Shown one piece after another: positions 1 through 11,715 of a stretch of 63,271 nt of DNA. Position 1 is the stretch's first letter, and every line of letters begins with the position of its first letter. This DNA is from Porogramme epimiltina. Its lineage: Eukaryota > Basidiomycota > Agaricomycetes > Polyporales > Polyporaceae. Made by a program: the position numbers and the translations under genes. Location: positions 1-63,271 of the forward strand of contig FTLJ01000157.1 of assembly GCA_900155495.1 (NCBI GenBank). The letters run 5' to 3'. The notes below the pieces were generated by a model. That model worked only from the letters and a program-made list of their open reading frames with translations. It searched no databases and had not been told where the DNA came from.

Positions 1-3000
1 CCCCCCCCGCCCCCCGTGGCCCCCCCCCGCACGCATGCCGCCTCCCCGCCGTGCTCGCCCCCGCCGCGCGGCGCGCGTGACCGCCCGCGCCCTCGAGGGC
101 AGCGCGGTGCGCGCGGTCACGCGGGCGCGTCCCGTGACGGGTGTCGTCAGAGCCTCTGCGCGCGCCCGCCGCGGCTCGCGTCCGCGAAGCGCGCCTGCGC
201 CTTCTCGCCCTTCTTTCAGGCCCTGTGGACGCCGCCGGGGCGGGGTTGCAGATACGTGTACCGGACGCAGGCCTGGCCGGGGGTGGGGTGGGGTGGGGGG
301 AGGTTGAGGGGGCTCGAGCGTCGAACTTGTGCGAACTCGGGATGATGTCATGCACCGGGCGACTGCGCGGACGCGAAGGTGGACGGGCGAGCAAGGTTGC
401 GCGGCGGCGGACGCGCCGTGGTGTCGGGCGTCGTATCGTGGCGCGTCACGGGGCGGGTTTCGTGACTCGCTCGCCCGTCTGCTGCCCGGCGGACGGGCGG
501 GTGGGGAGGGCCCATGAGAACCCGCGCGGGCGAGATCCGGGGCGGGGCGCAGGGCGCAGGGCGAGGGTATCCAAAGGCAGAAACCATAACCGTAACCGCT
601 CGTGCGCGTGCGTGCGTGCGTGAGTGCGTGCATGCGCGGGCGCGCGCTGGCAAGCCAGGGGGGCGCCCGGGCGAAGCTGGAGGAAGGTGCTCTTCGGCCC
701 CACACGCACGCACGCACGTCGCTCGAGCTCGAGCGGGCGCACGCTAGGAGTCTGGACGGGGCCGGGGTCTGCGCCGTGCCCCAGGGCCGCCGCTCGATCG
801 CCCGCGGCGCTCGAGCGCCGGACGCTGGGCACTGGGCAAAATGCGTGCGGCGCGGTGCGAGGGAGGCGCGCACGAGCGCCGCCGCAGGGAGGGCCACGGC
901 CGCTCGGTGGTCCACGAAACCGCGTCCATTCCTGGGTCGGGGAGGGATCAGGCACGCCGCGAGTTTGATAGACTGGGGGCACGGCGGACGCGGTTCGCGC
1001 CCGGCCGGGGTCGATTTTGGCTCCTGAGGCGCGGCCCTGGCGCGTCCGGCCACTCGTCGTGCGGCCGGTGCCCAAGCCTAACGGCGAACACGACGTGAAG
1101 CGTTGGACGAGCGGGCCTGGGAGACAGGCAGAGGCTCGGGCGCCGACGATCCGCAAAGAAAGGCAGTTGCTGGAGCTTCTTCCTGCCCGTATCTTCCTGC
1201 CCTTCCACGCGGGCAGGAAGGGCGGCAGGGAAGGCGTGACGGGTGCACGAAGGGTCCGAAGGATTTCGAGAAGAGGGGCCCAGGCACGGTCCACGACAAG
1301 CAGACGTAGCGGCCCCTGCGTACGCGTGTCGCATGCCTGTGCTCGGACGAGTCTTCACGGGGGCATTCGGTCGTGCGTTTGCGGTCGGGTAGCAGGCAAA
1401 CTCGAGAAAGCCGGCGCGGCTAAGAATATGGGTGTGCGCATTCGCAGAACGGCCGCGGTTGTTGCGAAGTGCGGCCCTGAGTGTGTGTGCGCCGCGCGAA
1501 ACCGAGGTGCGTATGCCATGGCGGCGGGTGCGTTTCGTTTTTCTTGCTCCTCTTGTCTCCGTTTTCTGGGACCATTGCCATTGTTGAGTCCACGGCCGCG
1601 AAACACGTCGTCCCGGCCTGGGATCCCCATGAAAATAGGGCAGTACAGGCCCCAACCCGGGAATCGTGACGCCTGCTGTGTATAACATGATGTTGAGTGG
1701 CCGCCTACGGTGTGTCGTATGTTCGACGCAATATAGCATACAGACGGACATACCGCATTCCAGCTGAGCAGTAAGATTCCGGAAACGGCATTAACGGACG
1801 AATGGAGTGCAACCGGGACAGATGCCGAGGGCGTCCACGGCGGTAGTGAGAGTTTGGTCATGTACCCCATAAACAAGGATGCGTGGGTGCGCATATAGTG
1901 CCCTGGTTGCGACGGGGCCCCACTCCCCAGGTGAGCTCGGTGCGCCGTGGGCGCGGTCGGAGCTGCTGGAGAGCGCCGTGAGGAGAAGGTGGGCAAAGCA
2001 GGCAAGCTGGAGCCGACGACTTCAACCGCCGCCGCATCAGCGGTGGGTGCGGTGGGAGTAGAAACCTTGCTCGCGCTCACTTACGGGGCGTGTGTCGACG
2101 CGCGCGGGCGTCTGCCAGTGGGAATGTGGAACACCTCGGGGGCGATTGTTTACGCGAGGGGCGGTGGGAGCAGAGGGGTTCCCACCGGCAGAAAGAGCGT
2201 AAGAGAGTGGGCAGGCGCGGGAATAGGGTAGGCGCGGGCAAGGGTCGTCGTGCGCGACTCGTGGAAGCACCGTGGAGGTTCGCGGTGGATGTTGGCGAAG
2301 GGCTCGACGCGTTCGAACGCGAGCGTGGAGTGTCCTTGGCAGTCCACGGGCCGTCGCGGGTGCGGAGGGCGCGGTGGAGGGTGTGCGGCAGATCGCGGGC
2401 TGTTCCACGGTGTGCAGCGAAGGGGCCCGGAGTGGTCGGAGTGTGCAGCGTCCCACGCGCGAGTGCGCGCTGTTGTCCAAGTTTATCGGCGCGGGAGGCG
2501 TGGTGCTCGGAATGGGTGGATGGAAGGATCTGCTCTGTGAGGGCAGGTCACGAGGCTGGATGAGGGTCTGGCCGTCATCGAGGCGCAAGTGCGCGGGTTC
2601 GCGGTGCTTGGGGCGGCGGACGTGCGGGGGTGCGCAGTGCGCGGCGTGCGTGGTGGAACCGCGAACATCTCTGAGAGTGTCGGGAGCTTTCTGTGATGCT
2701 TACTTCGGTCATCTGAGAGCGAAGCGGATGGTGGATGACATACCTGGGGGAGATAACAGCAAAGGGTCCGCGAGTGCCTGGCCCTGTAACAAGTTCTCGG
2801 GGCTGCAGAACGCCAGGCTGTCGTCACGGGTTGTCTTTCCGGGCTGAGGTGGTTCTCGTGAGTGATGGTTCGACGCTGTATTTCCGTGGAGGCGGCAGAC
2901 GCGGGCAGAATTCGTCAAACTGTTTTCGCCAGGTCGTGGATGGGGACAAAGACTTGCCGGCCGCGACAACACGCGCGCGCGCCAAAGCGAAAGCGGACAA

Positions 3001-3174
3001 CCCGGATCTAGGGTTCGTCACGCGTGACGCCCATCGATGGTGGCGCGCGGCCGAGTCACGGCTGCGCCGGCCAGTGCCCGGCAGCGAGTTACCGCCGTCC
3101 TGGTCCTGGGGCGACTCGGAGTGCCGTCCGTGCTTCGGACTGCCAGTCAACGTCCACGAAGCCAGATAGTCGAG
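1..3174. other. GC-rich stretch without a supportable gene
   Basis: Very GC-rich sequence opening with cytosine runs. It contains CGTG/CACG simple repeats near 600-640 and 695-720. Open frames exist on both strands, but they are arginine-, proline- and alanine-rich, overlap each other in several frames, and show no domain or plausible intron structure. I read them as by-products of high GC content. The first supportable start codon is at 3175. Confidence 0.6.
279..300 (+). other. Potential G-quadruplex
   Basis: Four runs of four to six guanines separated by single thymines (279-283, 285-288, 290-293, 295-300). This fits the classic four-tract quadruplex pattern with one-base loops, which is usually the most stable kind. 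No gene start lies near, so any role is unknown. Confidence 0.6.
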
Positions 3175-4741
3175 ATGAAGGACCGCATACTTGACGCAAG
3201 TATGTGTCAGCCTCTCTGTCTGGCCTCACGCTCGCTCACTTCCTGCCTTTGCAGACTTCCCCCGCACGCTCGACCAGCGTGTCTACCATCTCGGCCTCCG
3301 CGCAGGCGAGGTGGCGAATCGCATCGTACGTCGTTACGGACACAGCACGCCTTCGCAAAGGGTCCCACTTACCATTGGCTCCAGCTCACCCTAGGGGCCC
3401 CTTCTCGAGCCCATGGCGTCGCTTCTCTCCTGGACCCTACCCCGACCCCTTTCACCCTCGCTTCCGAGCGCGGATTTCTTACCATTACAGGGCGTTACAA
3501 AGGGGTCCCCGTTTCAATCGTCGCCATCGGCATGGGCTATCCCAATGCCGACTTCTTCGTTCGCGAGGTTCGCGAATGTCTCAACGGTGACATGGTCGTC
3601 GTCCGGTTAGCCCCATTCCCGCACTTGTCGTCTTCAGCGTCCGTTCTGACACTAGCGTCTGCCTAATAACCGCGCGCACAGACTTGGCTCCTGTGGCGCG
3701 CTCATTGACGTTCCCGTGGGTTCCGTCGTGGCGCCCAAGGGTAGTATCGCTGTCACAAGGAACTACGACTTTGACTTCGTGTCAGGGAAATCTGATGGAC
3801 AGCCGTACAATCTCAGCAAACCCGTAAGTGTCGCACGAGGCGATTACGTGACGTCTAGATTGACTAACTCGAGTGTCGGCATAGGTCATGGCGGATCCAG
3901 CCCTCCACGATGCTGTAAGGTTTCGCACTAACTTATGAGCATAGACACAATCTAAACTCTAAATCGTAGGTTGTCACGGCATTGAAGGCAACTCGTCCAC
4001 CTGAGATCACTACACCAATAGTAGAGCATACCCTAAATGCGTCCGCGGACAGGTGGCGTTCTTTCCATGCTCAGTTAGTCTTGCAGAATGTCTAAATGAG
4101 TTGCATTGAAGTTTCTATTCGTCGCAGGGAAGACAGACGTCCTTCCCCGATCGAAACGAAGACCTCATTTCCCGCCTCGTGGCGACGCACAAGGACATCG
4201 CCACGCTCGAGGTACGCTCCCACTCTTCCCTTCCTTCATACATCCACTCACGGGGCCGGCGGTTCCTTGCGCCTAAATTCTCACACAGATGGAGACCTTC
4301 CACATCCTCCACCTTGCCTCCTGCTGGGCCCCCGATGCGCAGACGGCCACGAGTGTGGCCCCGCCCCTTCAGCACGGGGCAACCGCGCCCTCAATTTCCC
4401 CCGGGCCAGCCGTGCCCTCAGCGCAGACGGCAATCCCGGACGCACAAGCCCCCTCTGACGAGGCGGGGCCGTCGCGCATCCGCGCGGCGGCTGCGCAGAT
4501 GGTGTTTGCGGCGCGCACGTCACAGGACTTTATCACGCCGCAGAAGGTGGTGGAGATTGAGGCGTGGACTGGACGCGCGGTCCTGGAGGCTCTCATAGCC
4601 TTTGAGATCCCGAACGAGGTGAGTCGGTCATCCGCGCGTTCGAGGGTAGAATGGTCTCTGACAATGTGGCGCATATAGGCATTGCACGAAGAGAGCGGCA
4701 GCGTCTGGGAGATCAAGACTGGCGATGCGGCCCAGCGCTAG
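3175..4741 (+). CDS. Uridine phosphorylase (nucleoside phosphorylase family)
   Basis: Predicted to split uridine with phosphate into uracil and ribose-1-phosphate in pyrimidine salvage; cytosolic, with no signal peptide. Nine exons: 3175-3199, 3255-3325, 3385-3605, 3682-3823, 3885-3914, 3970-4052, 4112-4211, 4289-4618, 4679-4741, joining in frame to 354 residues. Family features in order: FPRTLDQRVYHLGL near the start, TLGAPSRA (phosphate-loop region), GFLTITGRYKGVPVSIV, GMGYPNADFFVREVREC, LGSCGAL, and LEMETFHILHLA, where the glutamate before MET is the usual ribose contact. A proline/alanine-rich insert of about 50 residues follows this last motif and is longer than I expect for the family. 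The start is the first ATG compatible with the conserved N-terminus, giving a 25-base first exon. Family is certain; uridine rather than another nucleoside is inferred from overall similarity. Confidence 0.88.
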
Positions 4742-7700
4742 GGAACATGGTTCGCACATTAGATTGGAGGGGAGGAATACATAGAGGATGGATGTACACT
4801 ATATACTGTTGTATAGACACGTACTAGGTTGAATTGTTGTATCATGATCCGGGCATGTGGCGTATACAGTATAGGAACCCCAATTCCGAAAGCATTTGAG
4901 AGCAAGAATAGCCTGTGGATGCCCCACGGACTCGGAGAAGCACTTGAATCCACAACTCGTACGCTTGTGTGACGAAACACCCCCATAGTCTTCGGAGCGG
5001 ATTAGTCATGTTGCACGGGGACACTTCTATAGACCGGCATGGCTGTGTATAGGTAAGGGGAGGAAGCAGGGCGGCGACGAGGGGTTTGGGAGCGCACTCC
5101 CATGGTCGGCACCGAAAGCGAACCACCCCAGCACCCCATCCCCGTGCCGCAGTCCATAAAGCGAGCACGATTGCGTTGCACAGCCCGCGCGTCCCCTCAC
5201 TCTGAGGACCATTGAATGCAAATAAAGTTGTACGGCGGTGCGCAGACGCCGCATTACGACATGCAAGTACCCCCGCAAGCCGAAGGGAAAACACGTCCCT
5301 AACTCGGTCGTGTTAGAACAGCGAACCTAATTACGAACATCGCTCCGGAATGGCTTACACTGTCGCTGATCAAGCCGTAATGCTTCTCCGGGGCATTTAA
5401 GCACATAAGCTTCAGGCGTAACGGCCGCCTTGACGACTCGGGATAGATTGTCACTTGACATCATTCGCCTTAAAATCTTCCATATCGTAAGAGAGCGTTA
5501 AGGGTTCGAGGCCATGTTGACGGCGAGGTCATGTTCCTCGTACTAAAAGGGAGATTTAGTGTTCCGGTGGGGAAACAGAGCGGAAGCGAAACTGCCAGGA
5601 GCGCAAGGTTTATGCCTTCCCGTTTAGTCCAGCGCCAGACGCACTGTGACAATGTACGCCTTGTGGGTGGTTGTATACCTCACGGCGATCGGCCACCGGG
5701 GACACCCCGCCGCCCACCTGATCCCCCAAGCCGATTACGGATCCACAATGTCGCCATGTAGGTCCTCCAGCGCGTCCTCGGGCCCGGGGCGTGGGGCAGA
5801 AGCCCCCCTCCGACCCTCTTCTGCACCCACATCCGCGGCCCAGGGCCAACAGGGCGCCGCCAAATGGTCATCTGCGATCGGGGCGCCGCACGCATCCGCG
5901 TCGGGTGGATCTCCTGGGAGCCCCAGAACCCCCCAGCGCGGGCGCGCGGGCGTGCGGGCCTCCGATTCGCCCGCGAAGGGAACGCGGTGGGCGGGGGGCC
6001 TGCGCGGGGCGGCGCGAGCGCGGAGCTTTTGCTGCGAGGCGTGCAGATTGGGGGCGAGATAGGCGCTACGCTGCCAGGATTGTCCGTACGAGCACAGGCA
6101 CGCTGCGTGCTGGGAACGGGCGGCGCGCTGATGCCCGGCCAGCCCTGCGCCGCGCGGGGCTCGAGGCGGCCGCGAGAGACCTGGGGGCGCGCCAAGGGAG
6201 CCGGAGCCGGCGGCCGTCCTTCTGCTTGAAGACAGAAGTGGCGGCCAGGTGAACGGGTCTGTGGAGGGGTCGAAGGGGGTGTTAGACGACGCCCCTCCTC
6301 TCGCCCCTGTGCCCTGCCGACGTGTGCGTCAGACACGAGCTTATATCTTCGCAGCTGGGATGAATGACGCACCTGCGCGCGCTCTGTATGGGCCTGGCAC
6401 GGTCCCGCCGGGATCTTCGCACAAACGGCACCGCGGGAGGCCGTCGAGCTTCGAGCACCGTCCAGGACAAATGGGCGCCTCGAGCGCGAGTGCGGAGTGA
6501 GGGTCTCCACCGCCCTGTTCTCAGGCGAGCGAGGGGCGGAGATACACCGTAAAAATGAGGACAAGCTTCCGCCCCCTCCCGGCGTGGCGACACTCCCAGC
6601 GCGCGCCCTCATTGCGGGGCATCCCTGGCGATCGTACTGCGAGTGTGGGAGAGGCGGCAGGCGAGCCTGCCGTGCCCACTGACGAGCGTCGGCCACGTCG
6701 AGGTACGCGTGCGTACTCTATTTGCATCCCGGGCCCGCGGAAAGCGCGCGATAGATAGAACACCGGATGAAGAGCGCAGCTCGCTCGCTTCGCTGCCAGG
6801 CCGTCGCATCGCGAAACCGCCTCCGTGCGAGAGCGGTCCTCCTTCCTAGGTCGTGCGCGCCGCGCAATCGATGGCACCCATTAGCCTCCACGGCCCAGTC
6901 CTCGTCGCACGTTCCCCACCACACGCATGCGGCGGTGGGGGCGACAGGCACCAGATAGCGCGTCCATGGAACCAGAATCGCCGTGCCGCGCTGCGGAGGG
7001 CGGCCTCTGCAATTTAGTCAATTAGCCTTTCAGAGCTGTCACGTGATACAGTTCTTGACGACGCACCCCTTGTCCGCGCGAGGTTCAAGCCTAGCCGCGC
7101 CCGCGCGGGTCGTTGACGGAGGTGAACTGTATCGTTTCCGGAGAAAGGTTGGAAAATCTTCTGGGAAACCGCTCAGCGACCTCCCATGGACCGACAGTCT
7201 CATTCATTCCCCAGGCCGTCTTGCTATCGCAGAAAATCCGATAATCACCATGGTGTTGAATCGCAACTTGAACGAGCCGAGGAGGAGTGAAATTCCAGGT
7301 GAGGAGGGGGCACAGTATATAGTCGAGAGGCTGTGAGGGTTGAAGCGCCTGTGTGTCGAATTATTTCCTTCATTCTTGGGCTCCACTACGCACCTCAACC
7401 TCTGATAGTTTGGCTTTCGCACCTTCCCACCCTCAGCATCTCGAACCTGATTGCGCTAGGAATGGGGGGAGTCTTTCGAAGCAGCCATTGGCGGCCTGGA
7501 ATTGTGAACTATAGAGCCGATGGGTCTTGATGACGTCAGAAGGAACACTTGGTGCGCACCTCTTATCGCGTTTCTTATGAATTGGGCTTGGATTATCTTG
7601 GGCAGAGAAGGTTCGGGTAATATCGGCTGTGATGATGTCAAGCGCGAGTTCGTATTGGATCAGATGAGGAAAGTAGCTGGGAGCGTGGCAGTTCTGCCCA

Positions 7701-8337
7701 TGGGGGCAAGCGGACTTTGGTAAGAGATACAACAACCCGGAGGTTGAATAGTATCGCTGGACCATTTCGCCTTGGAGGGTCGTAGGTGTGAGGTACGTTT
7801 TTGTTAATGTTCTGTTGGTGTTGTCGTATTTCCCAACCGCCATCTGGAGATCTGAGTAGGGCTCCTGGGGACCTACCCCCATAGATAACAGTATCAGCTT
7901 CCTTCATAGACAACGTCATGCACACCTCCGCACGAAGCTGCCGCTGAGTGACTCACCTCTCTATACTCACTCATCTACCTGCGCTGCGCCTTGGGGCTGA
8001 ACGGCCTTGCGCTCGGTGCCTTTAATCACTACGTGCGCTGTTTGTCGTCGTGGGGGGTCAGAATGCATTTGACCCCCGCCAGCCGAGCATTCTATACTGC
8101 GCGACATGCACTGGCGGCGGCGCGCGCGTGACCGCGACCCATACACGACAACATCGCCCGGCCAACACAGTACGCGCGCCGGGTGGCCCGCCCGGGGCCG
8201 CACACGCCCGCGCGTCCGACGCGCCATTCAGAACCATGGTTGATCACGCCCTCGCACAGCGGCACGCGCGTATGGATGAAATCCGGAAAGTAAACGTCTA
8301 TGGTATAGGAAGAATGCGCGGCGCGTGACCGCGCGCG
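4742..8337. other. Long intergenic stretch, no gene seen
   Basis: About 3.6 kb between the convergent ends of the uridine phosphorylase and GDT1 genes. The only long open frame (5680-6696, minus) is arginine/proline/alanine-rich and overlaps open frames on the other strand through 5790-6250, a very GC-rich patch. From 7000 to 8000 composition returns to normal, without coding signs. A TGACGTCA palindrome lies at 7531-7538. I see no transposon ends. Confidence 0.5.
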
Positions 8338-9391
8338 TCACGAGCCCATCAGCGGGTGCAAGTCCGCTGCCTCCGGGTCTATCGCCAGGAACGCTTCGTA
8401 CAGGTACACAACTCCAAACAGGAGGAACAACGCGCTCGCAGCCAACGTCACTGTGACGAGCGGAGAGAGAGCGTGAGCTACACGGACTTGTACGCGGCAC
8501 AGGGGCGGAGGAAAGGGGGCAGGGGCGGGGCGCGGGAAAGGCGGACGTACCATGCTTGACTGAGATTTTCGTCGAGACGTACCGCCCGCCCATGACTGCA
8601 AGTGCGGTGCAGCACGAGTGTCCCACGACGGTGCCTAATGCGACGACATACACGTTCTAAAAGTAGCGTCACGCAAGAGTGCATAAGAATAGCACGGCAC
8701 AAGCTCTAAGGGGGCCACTCACGTCTGCGGCGGCAAGGGCAATGGTTGAGATCTGGCTGCGATCGCCCCATTCCCCCAGGAACGTAAGAACAAAGGCTTG
8801 CACGAACACGGGGCCGAGAAGGTAGCTGAAGAAGTTGCGCGCAGCCTCGGTATGCGTCTTGAGCCCTTGTTGCGTGACGGAGCGGGGGGACGCGGGACGC
8901 CCGGTGGACCGTCGTCGCGCATGACCTGGGGACCCGTGTGCGCGCCCCGACTCCATTGCCTCCAGCGGCACGACCTCCTCCCCATCCGCCCCGAGGCCGC
9001 CCGTGCCATCGTGTGCCGCCTCGTCGCCCTCGATGTCCTCCTCCGCCTCCTTCATCTCCTCCTGTATCTTCTCATTCCCTGCCTTCATCTCCCGGCCCTC
9101 CTGAAGCATCTTGACACCAAACACGAGGAAGAGGACGGCGGCACACGCCTGGGTCCACTTGCGTGGGATGAGGGTAGGGAGTATATGGCCGAGCTCGGCA
9201 GAGAGGATGGACATCACGACCAGGGAGGCGAACGCGCCGGCGAAGACAATGGCGCGAGGGTGACGCATGGCGAGGATGGCGGCAATGAGGAAGGTCTTGT
9301 CGCCGATTTCGGAGACAATGATCATGGCGAACGACCGCGAGAGGGCGTGGAAGGTGCCTTCGTTGGCGATGGTAGAGACATCTTCAGCCAT
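8338..9391 (-). CDS. GDT1-type cation/Ca2+ transporter (UPF0016)
   Basis: Golgi/secretory-pathway membrane protein family that in yeast (Gdt1) and humans (TMEM165) moves Ca2+ and Mn2+ and supports glycosylation. Three exons (9391-8723, 8656-8551, 8450-8338) give 295 residues. Both signature E-x-G-D motifs are present: EIGDKTF near residue 28 and EWGDRSQ near residue 209. Each sits in one of two three-helix blocks separated by a long charged linker (EEMKEAEEDIEGDEAA and following). The protein ends soon after the sixth helix. The start at 9391 puts the first helix almost at the N-terminus, so there is no cleavable signal in this model; an upstream exon cannot be excluded. It is divergent from the gene at 9732 across 340 bases. 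Confidence 0.88.
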
Positions 9392-9731
9392 TCAAGGGGT
9401 CTACGAGTTTGTCAGTATGCGGCTATATAGATGCATTGGTCTGCTTACAGTAATGTAGTATACCAGAATTAAGGACAGGACAGAATGAAGCGGATAGATG
9501 ACGAGCCGTGACGAAGGGAGCGGGAAAGGGTGTATAGGCGCCTAATTGCTTCGGCGGTGAACACGAAACAGGCGCCGCTTTGAAGCGCCAATGGGAGACG
9601 CGTGCTGACACGTGCCACGCAGCCTCTCACGGGCTGGTCGGCCCGGGCGGAGGTTGGAATCGGAGGTATACAGCGGGATTTACCAGGCGGCGTGGCCCTA
9701 TTCCACTCACTTCCTCGTCGGACGTCAAGTT
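9392..9731. promoter_or_regulatory. Shared divergent promoter region
   Basis: 340 bases between two divergent start codons (GDT1-type gene and unknown four-exon gene). It must hold both promoters. I see no strong TATA element; the assignment rests only on gene orientation. Confidence 0.5.
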
Positions 9732-10921
9732 ATGGCTAGGGAACGGGATATTCCTAAACCTACAGATCGCGACTTTCTCGATCTTTCTGGTGATGCACAC
9801 TCACCTTCGAACGTACCTACGGTGCTCCCCGTAAATGCGGGTCACACACGGGAGAGCGTGGCAACGCAGCTAGGGATGTCAGATTCAACACCTGAGATAC
9901 GACATGTGTTCAAGGTGAGTCGTACGGTGTCCTTTAACTGGCACATTTTCTAACGATCTATATGCAGTGGCGGGACCTGTGGCCTGTGCCAGTATTCTCG
10001 TTCTTATATGTCGCCCATCGCCGCTATCGACAGTACCGGCCCCGCCGTCTTCCCTACTTGACACCTCTTACGCTGCCAGGGTTTTACTTAACCCTTGCTA
10101 CCGTGACATACAGCGCATACTACTCCGTCGGAAGCTTTTTGGATGTAGCCGAGGACAAAGACTTGTTGACTATCCACCTTGCCAGCGATGTTGCTTCACT
10201 TATCAAGCAAGAACAGCGGGCGACGCTTCGAAATGACGCTCAACGGGTATCATCATATTTGAAGAACTCATGGAATCAAGACTTCTTTATTGATCGGATT
10301 CGATCATGTATGTGGATACATTGTTGAATCATCGCCGTGTCCACTCTGATAACCTGCTCTCTCTTAGCCAGTTACACCTCCGTCGGGCCACTCGGGAAAC
10401 TTTTCTGGTATCACCATCATATATGGTCCGACCAGCTTTGGTGGACCACGTGGGGCGCCGCTGTCGTAGGGGCTTCGCTGCAAACTGGGCTTACCTCAGG
10501 CTCAATATCCGACTTCGACGCCGTCATTACCTATCTTGCAAATGCCTCTTCGGGGCGGGTGAGTGATGGTTGTGATCGCATTTGGCAAGGTCTCATTTTA
10601 TGCCGGTATACACAGCAGGAAATGAGTAGTACGATGGCTTACGCTGCCCTTGGCATAACCACCCCCCTCGGAATGCTCGCACGTTTGTCACGTAGACGGC
10701 TCCTCTACCTCCCGATCAATGGTCTCCAGCGTCTGGCCATCTGGGGGTGGGTGTACGTGGATTCATTGAGGGGTTGTGAAGAGTGGAGACGTTTGAAGGC
10801 GATTCGAGACAAGGAGGCGTTTGCGAAGCGAATGGTGGCCATATTTCCTGCTGTCAACTTCGATAAGGAGATCAAGAAGATACAGGAAGACCCGTGGGGC
10901 TACCTTAGCGGAGATTTGTAG
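9732..10921 (+). CDS. Unknown protein, paralogue of the gene at 42389-43596
   Basis: I do not recognise a named domain. Four exons (9732-9914, 9968-10307, 10368-10558, 10619-10921; intron phases 0, 1, 0) give 338 residues. The N-terminal 60 residues are polar and probably disordered. Exon 2 opens with WRDLWPVPVFSFLYVAHRRY, then RPRRLPYLTPLTLPG, which lines up with WVRFWPIPAYGVAFCIHKRY and RPRHLPTITPLKLPE in the minus-strand gene at 42389-43596. Hydrophobic stretches occur in exon 2 and in exon 4 (residues near NGLQRLAIWGWVYVDS), but they are short for a classical membrane protein; a membrane-associated role is possible. The C-terminus ends in EEWRRLKAIRDKEAF-type charged helix. Intact. Confidence 0.75.
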
Positions 10922-11715
10922 GTGTTGCATATGGGCTACTGCTAGCGTAAATTCTGTCCCGTAGTTCGAGATTTGGCAAGTCAGAGGAATGATAAATCTC
11001 TCTCAATCTGACCAGTAAGAATTGTCTGGGAAGAGTCCTTCAAGAGTGAAGTCATAGTACATGGCGGCGGTAAAAGCATCGTTTTCACTTAGATTTATTT
11101 GTTTACACAAGCGCCGAAACAATTGGCACGCTATTCCCCCAGCGTGCGACATGATGCCCGCCTCTTTCGTTATGCATCGTCTGAATTTTCTGCAGCCTTG
11201 GCACGTTCTTCTCCCTCGGATGCCCGGTGTCTTTGTCTTCAATCGCGCTTATTGGAAGTCGTCGTATGGCCGGTCGTGATAGCCGTGTCAGCCTGGTCCC
11301 ACACGGGCACGGTATGAAGTGGCTTCGCTCACCGTTTCGGACGATCTACCCCAAGTCTTCAGGTCTCCAGTCACCATATCCGTCTATTTCGTCGGCTCGA
11401 ATGCCCCAACGTTCTACGAACCTGTCCAGCTGAACAGCGGGTAATGAGGCATCCGGGGCTGGGACTGTCGCCGGTTACGACATGCGCCAGTCATGAGACC
11501 GTACGTCCGCTTCCATTCCCCCCACCGGACCCCATTCGACCTTACGTCCGTCCAGTCGCGTCGTGGCGCCTCTGCGTTATGCGGCGGCATCATTCAGCAT
11601 CGGGAAGCCGGGCCCCTGCCGTCACCTGAGGAACGTGGAGCCCGAGCTCGCATAAAGGAGTCCTCGCGCGTCCTCGACGCCCCCTCGCGCCCCTGTCTGG
11701 CGTTCGTTGGCCAAA
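10922..11715. other. Intergenic, no gene seen
   Basis: About 0.8 kb between two plus-strand genes, with only short open frames. A CATAAAG element at 11650-11656 lies 66 bases before the alpha-glucosidase start and is a candidate TATA-type element. Confidence 0.5.

Noticed and set aside
1..40. Chromosome end or telomere at the window start
   Set aside because: The cytosine runs are not the CCCTAA repeat expected of most fungal telomeres; it may simply be GC-rich sequence.
446..3169. Several long open frames on both strands (for example 446-1294 minus, 948-1751 minus, 2272-2847 plus)
   Set aside because: Rich in Arg/Pro/Ala/Ser, mutually overlapping, no domain and no consistent splice structure; expected from high GC content.
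5680..6696. 338-codon minus-strand open frame
   Set aside because: Low-complexity composition, overlapped by open frames on the other strand over the same GC-rich patch, no recognisable feature.
11003..11242. Short minus-strand frame ending in YYDFTLEGLFPDN
   Set aside because: Looks slightly protein-like but has no partner exons or domain; too little to support a gene.
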